A stretch of 35,769 nt of DNA, taken from the NCBI GenBank assembly GCA_031266435.1, contig JAISAZ010000069.1, forward strand, positions 1 through 35,769. The letters run 5' to 3'. Each line of letters starts with the position of its first letter. The first letter of the stretch is position 1. This DNA is from Accumulibacter sp. (GTDB lineage Bacteria > Pseudomonadota > Gammaproteobacteria > Burkholderiales > Rhodocyclaceae). Of this stretch, positions 35,384 through 35,769 are shown in pieces. The position numbers and the translations under genes were made by a program. The notes below the pieces were generated by a model. The model was given only the letters and a program-made list of their open reading frames with translations. It ran no database searches and was not told where the DNA came from.

Positions 35384-35769
35384 CATCTGGACCCTTTCAG
35401 GCTCACCAAGCCGTTCAAGACCTGATCCAGCCCGCCGAAGACGGAAATACGGTCGATGCGCTCGGCGACGCGTTCGAGCGTTTCCAACTCCTTCAAGCGC
35501 AGGGCAACGGGGTTGTCCTCCATCACCTTGGCGGTGTTCAGGAGCGAGCGCGTCGCGGCGGTTTCCTCGCGGCGGCGGATGACGTTGGCTTCGGCTGACT
35601 TCTCCGCCTCGACGACGCGAGCGAGGATGTCCTTCATCTCTCCCGGCAGCACGATGTCGCGCACGCCGACGCTGGCGACCTCGATGCCGAAGCCGTCGAG
35701 TTTGCCCGCGATGTGCGCGGCGACCATCCCGTCGATGTCCTGCTTGTTTTCCAGGATGGCGTCGATCGT
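35383..35769 (-). CDS. SPFH/band-7 (slipin-like) protein, C-terminal part
   Basis: Partial; the frame is open to the right edge (TIDAILENKQDIDG before the ATG at 35727). The visible 128 residues match the end of an SPFH domain (KLDGFGIEVASVGVRDIVLP, GEMKDILARVVEAEKSAEAN) followed by the usual helical oligomerisation region (RRREETAATRSLLNTAKVM, RLKELETLERVAERID). Slipins are inner-membrane scaffold proteins that often work with a NfeD-type partner or protease; that partner would be outside this window. The final two residues (SR) and the stop fall in the pyrimidine arm of block K. Confidence 0.8.
   Translation of the reverse strand, partial: TIDAILENKQDIDGMVAAHIAGKLDGFGIEVASVGVRDIVLPGEMKDILARVVEAEKSAEANVIRRREETAATRSLLNTAKVMEDNPVALRLKELETLERVAERIDRISVFGGLDQVLNGLVSLKGSR

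Overview
The window reads as a high-GC proteobacterial chromosome, most likely a betaproteobacterium. The order yicC - gmk - rpoZ - spoT, next to a Ser/Thr kinase and PP2C phosphatase pair, aconitase B, an MdtABC-type efflux operon and a zinc uptake operon with its own outer-membrane protein all fit that group. I cannot name a genus. No rRNA, tRNA, CRISPR or prophage was seen.

Layout. 1-378: tail of an Rpn-type nuclease gene. 599-5032: zinc uptake operon (small His/Cys exported protein, outer-membrane barrel, binding protein, ATPase, permease). 5254-8600: acnB and a HEAT-like protein. 8565-11510: accessory zone with a very AT-rich SUKH-like gene and a TumE/TumA toxin-antitoxin pair whose toxin frame has an amber stop and whose antitoxin runs into a repeat. 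11617-20770: RND efflux operon (adaptor, two pumps, outer-membrane factor). 20933-24564: two small lipoproteins, a YiiX-like hydrolase and a large putative lipoprotein on the minus strand. 24971-31140: PP2C and kinase (minus) divergent from yicC, gmk, rpoZ and spoT (plus). 31204-34801: crotonase-family enzyme, two unknown accessory genes, TatD. 35383-35769: end of an SPFH/slipin gene, cut by the window edge.

The unusual part is what lies between the genes. About a tenth of the window is a mosaic repeat family. Its arms are degenerate 7-bp tandem arrays (types like ACAGAGG, ACAGAAG, ATCAGGA), purine-rich on one side and as the inverted complement on the other, around a conserved core. Other hairpin modules are nested inside. 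At least eleven blocks occur, in both orientations. They abut or enter genes: about nine proteins end in repeat-encoded tails such as SGIRRQ or TEDR, one antitoxin gains about 90 residues, and one lipoprotein appears to draw most of its signal peptide from the pyrimidine-rich arm, which encodes a hydrophobic Leu/Ser/Val/Cys heptapeptide in every frame. Several downstream genes have a TGnTATAAT-like extended -10 exactly at or just past a block edge. The family resembles in style the heptameric STRR repeats of cyanobacteria, but its sequence, architecture and protein-coding side effects are what I would examine first.
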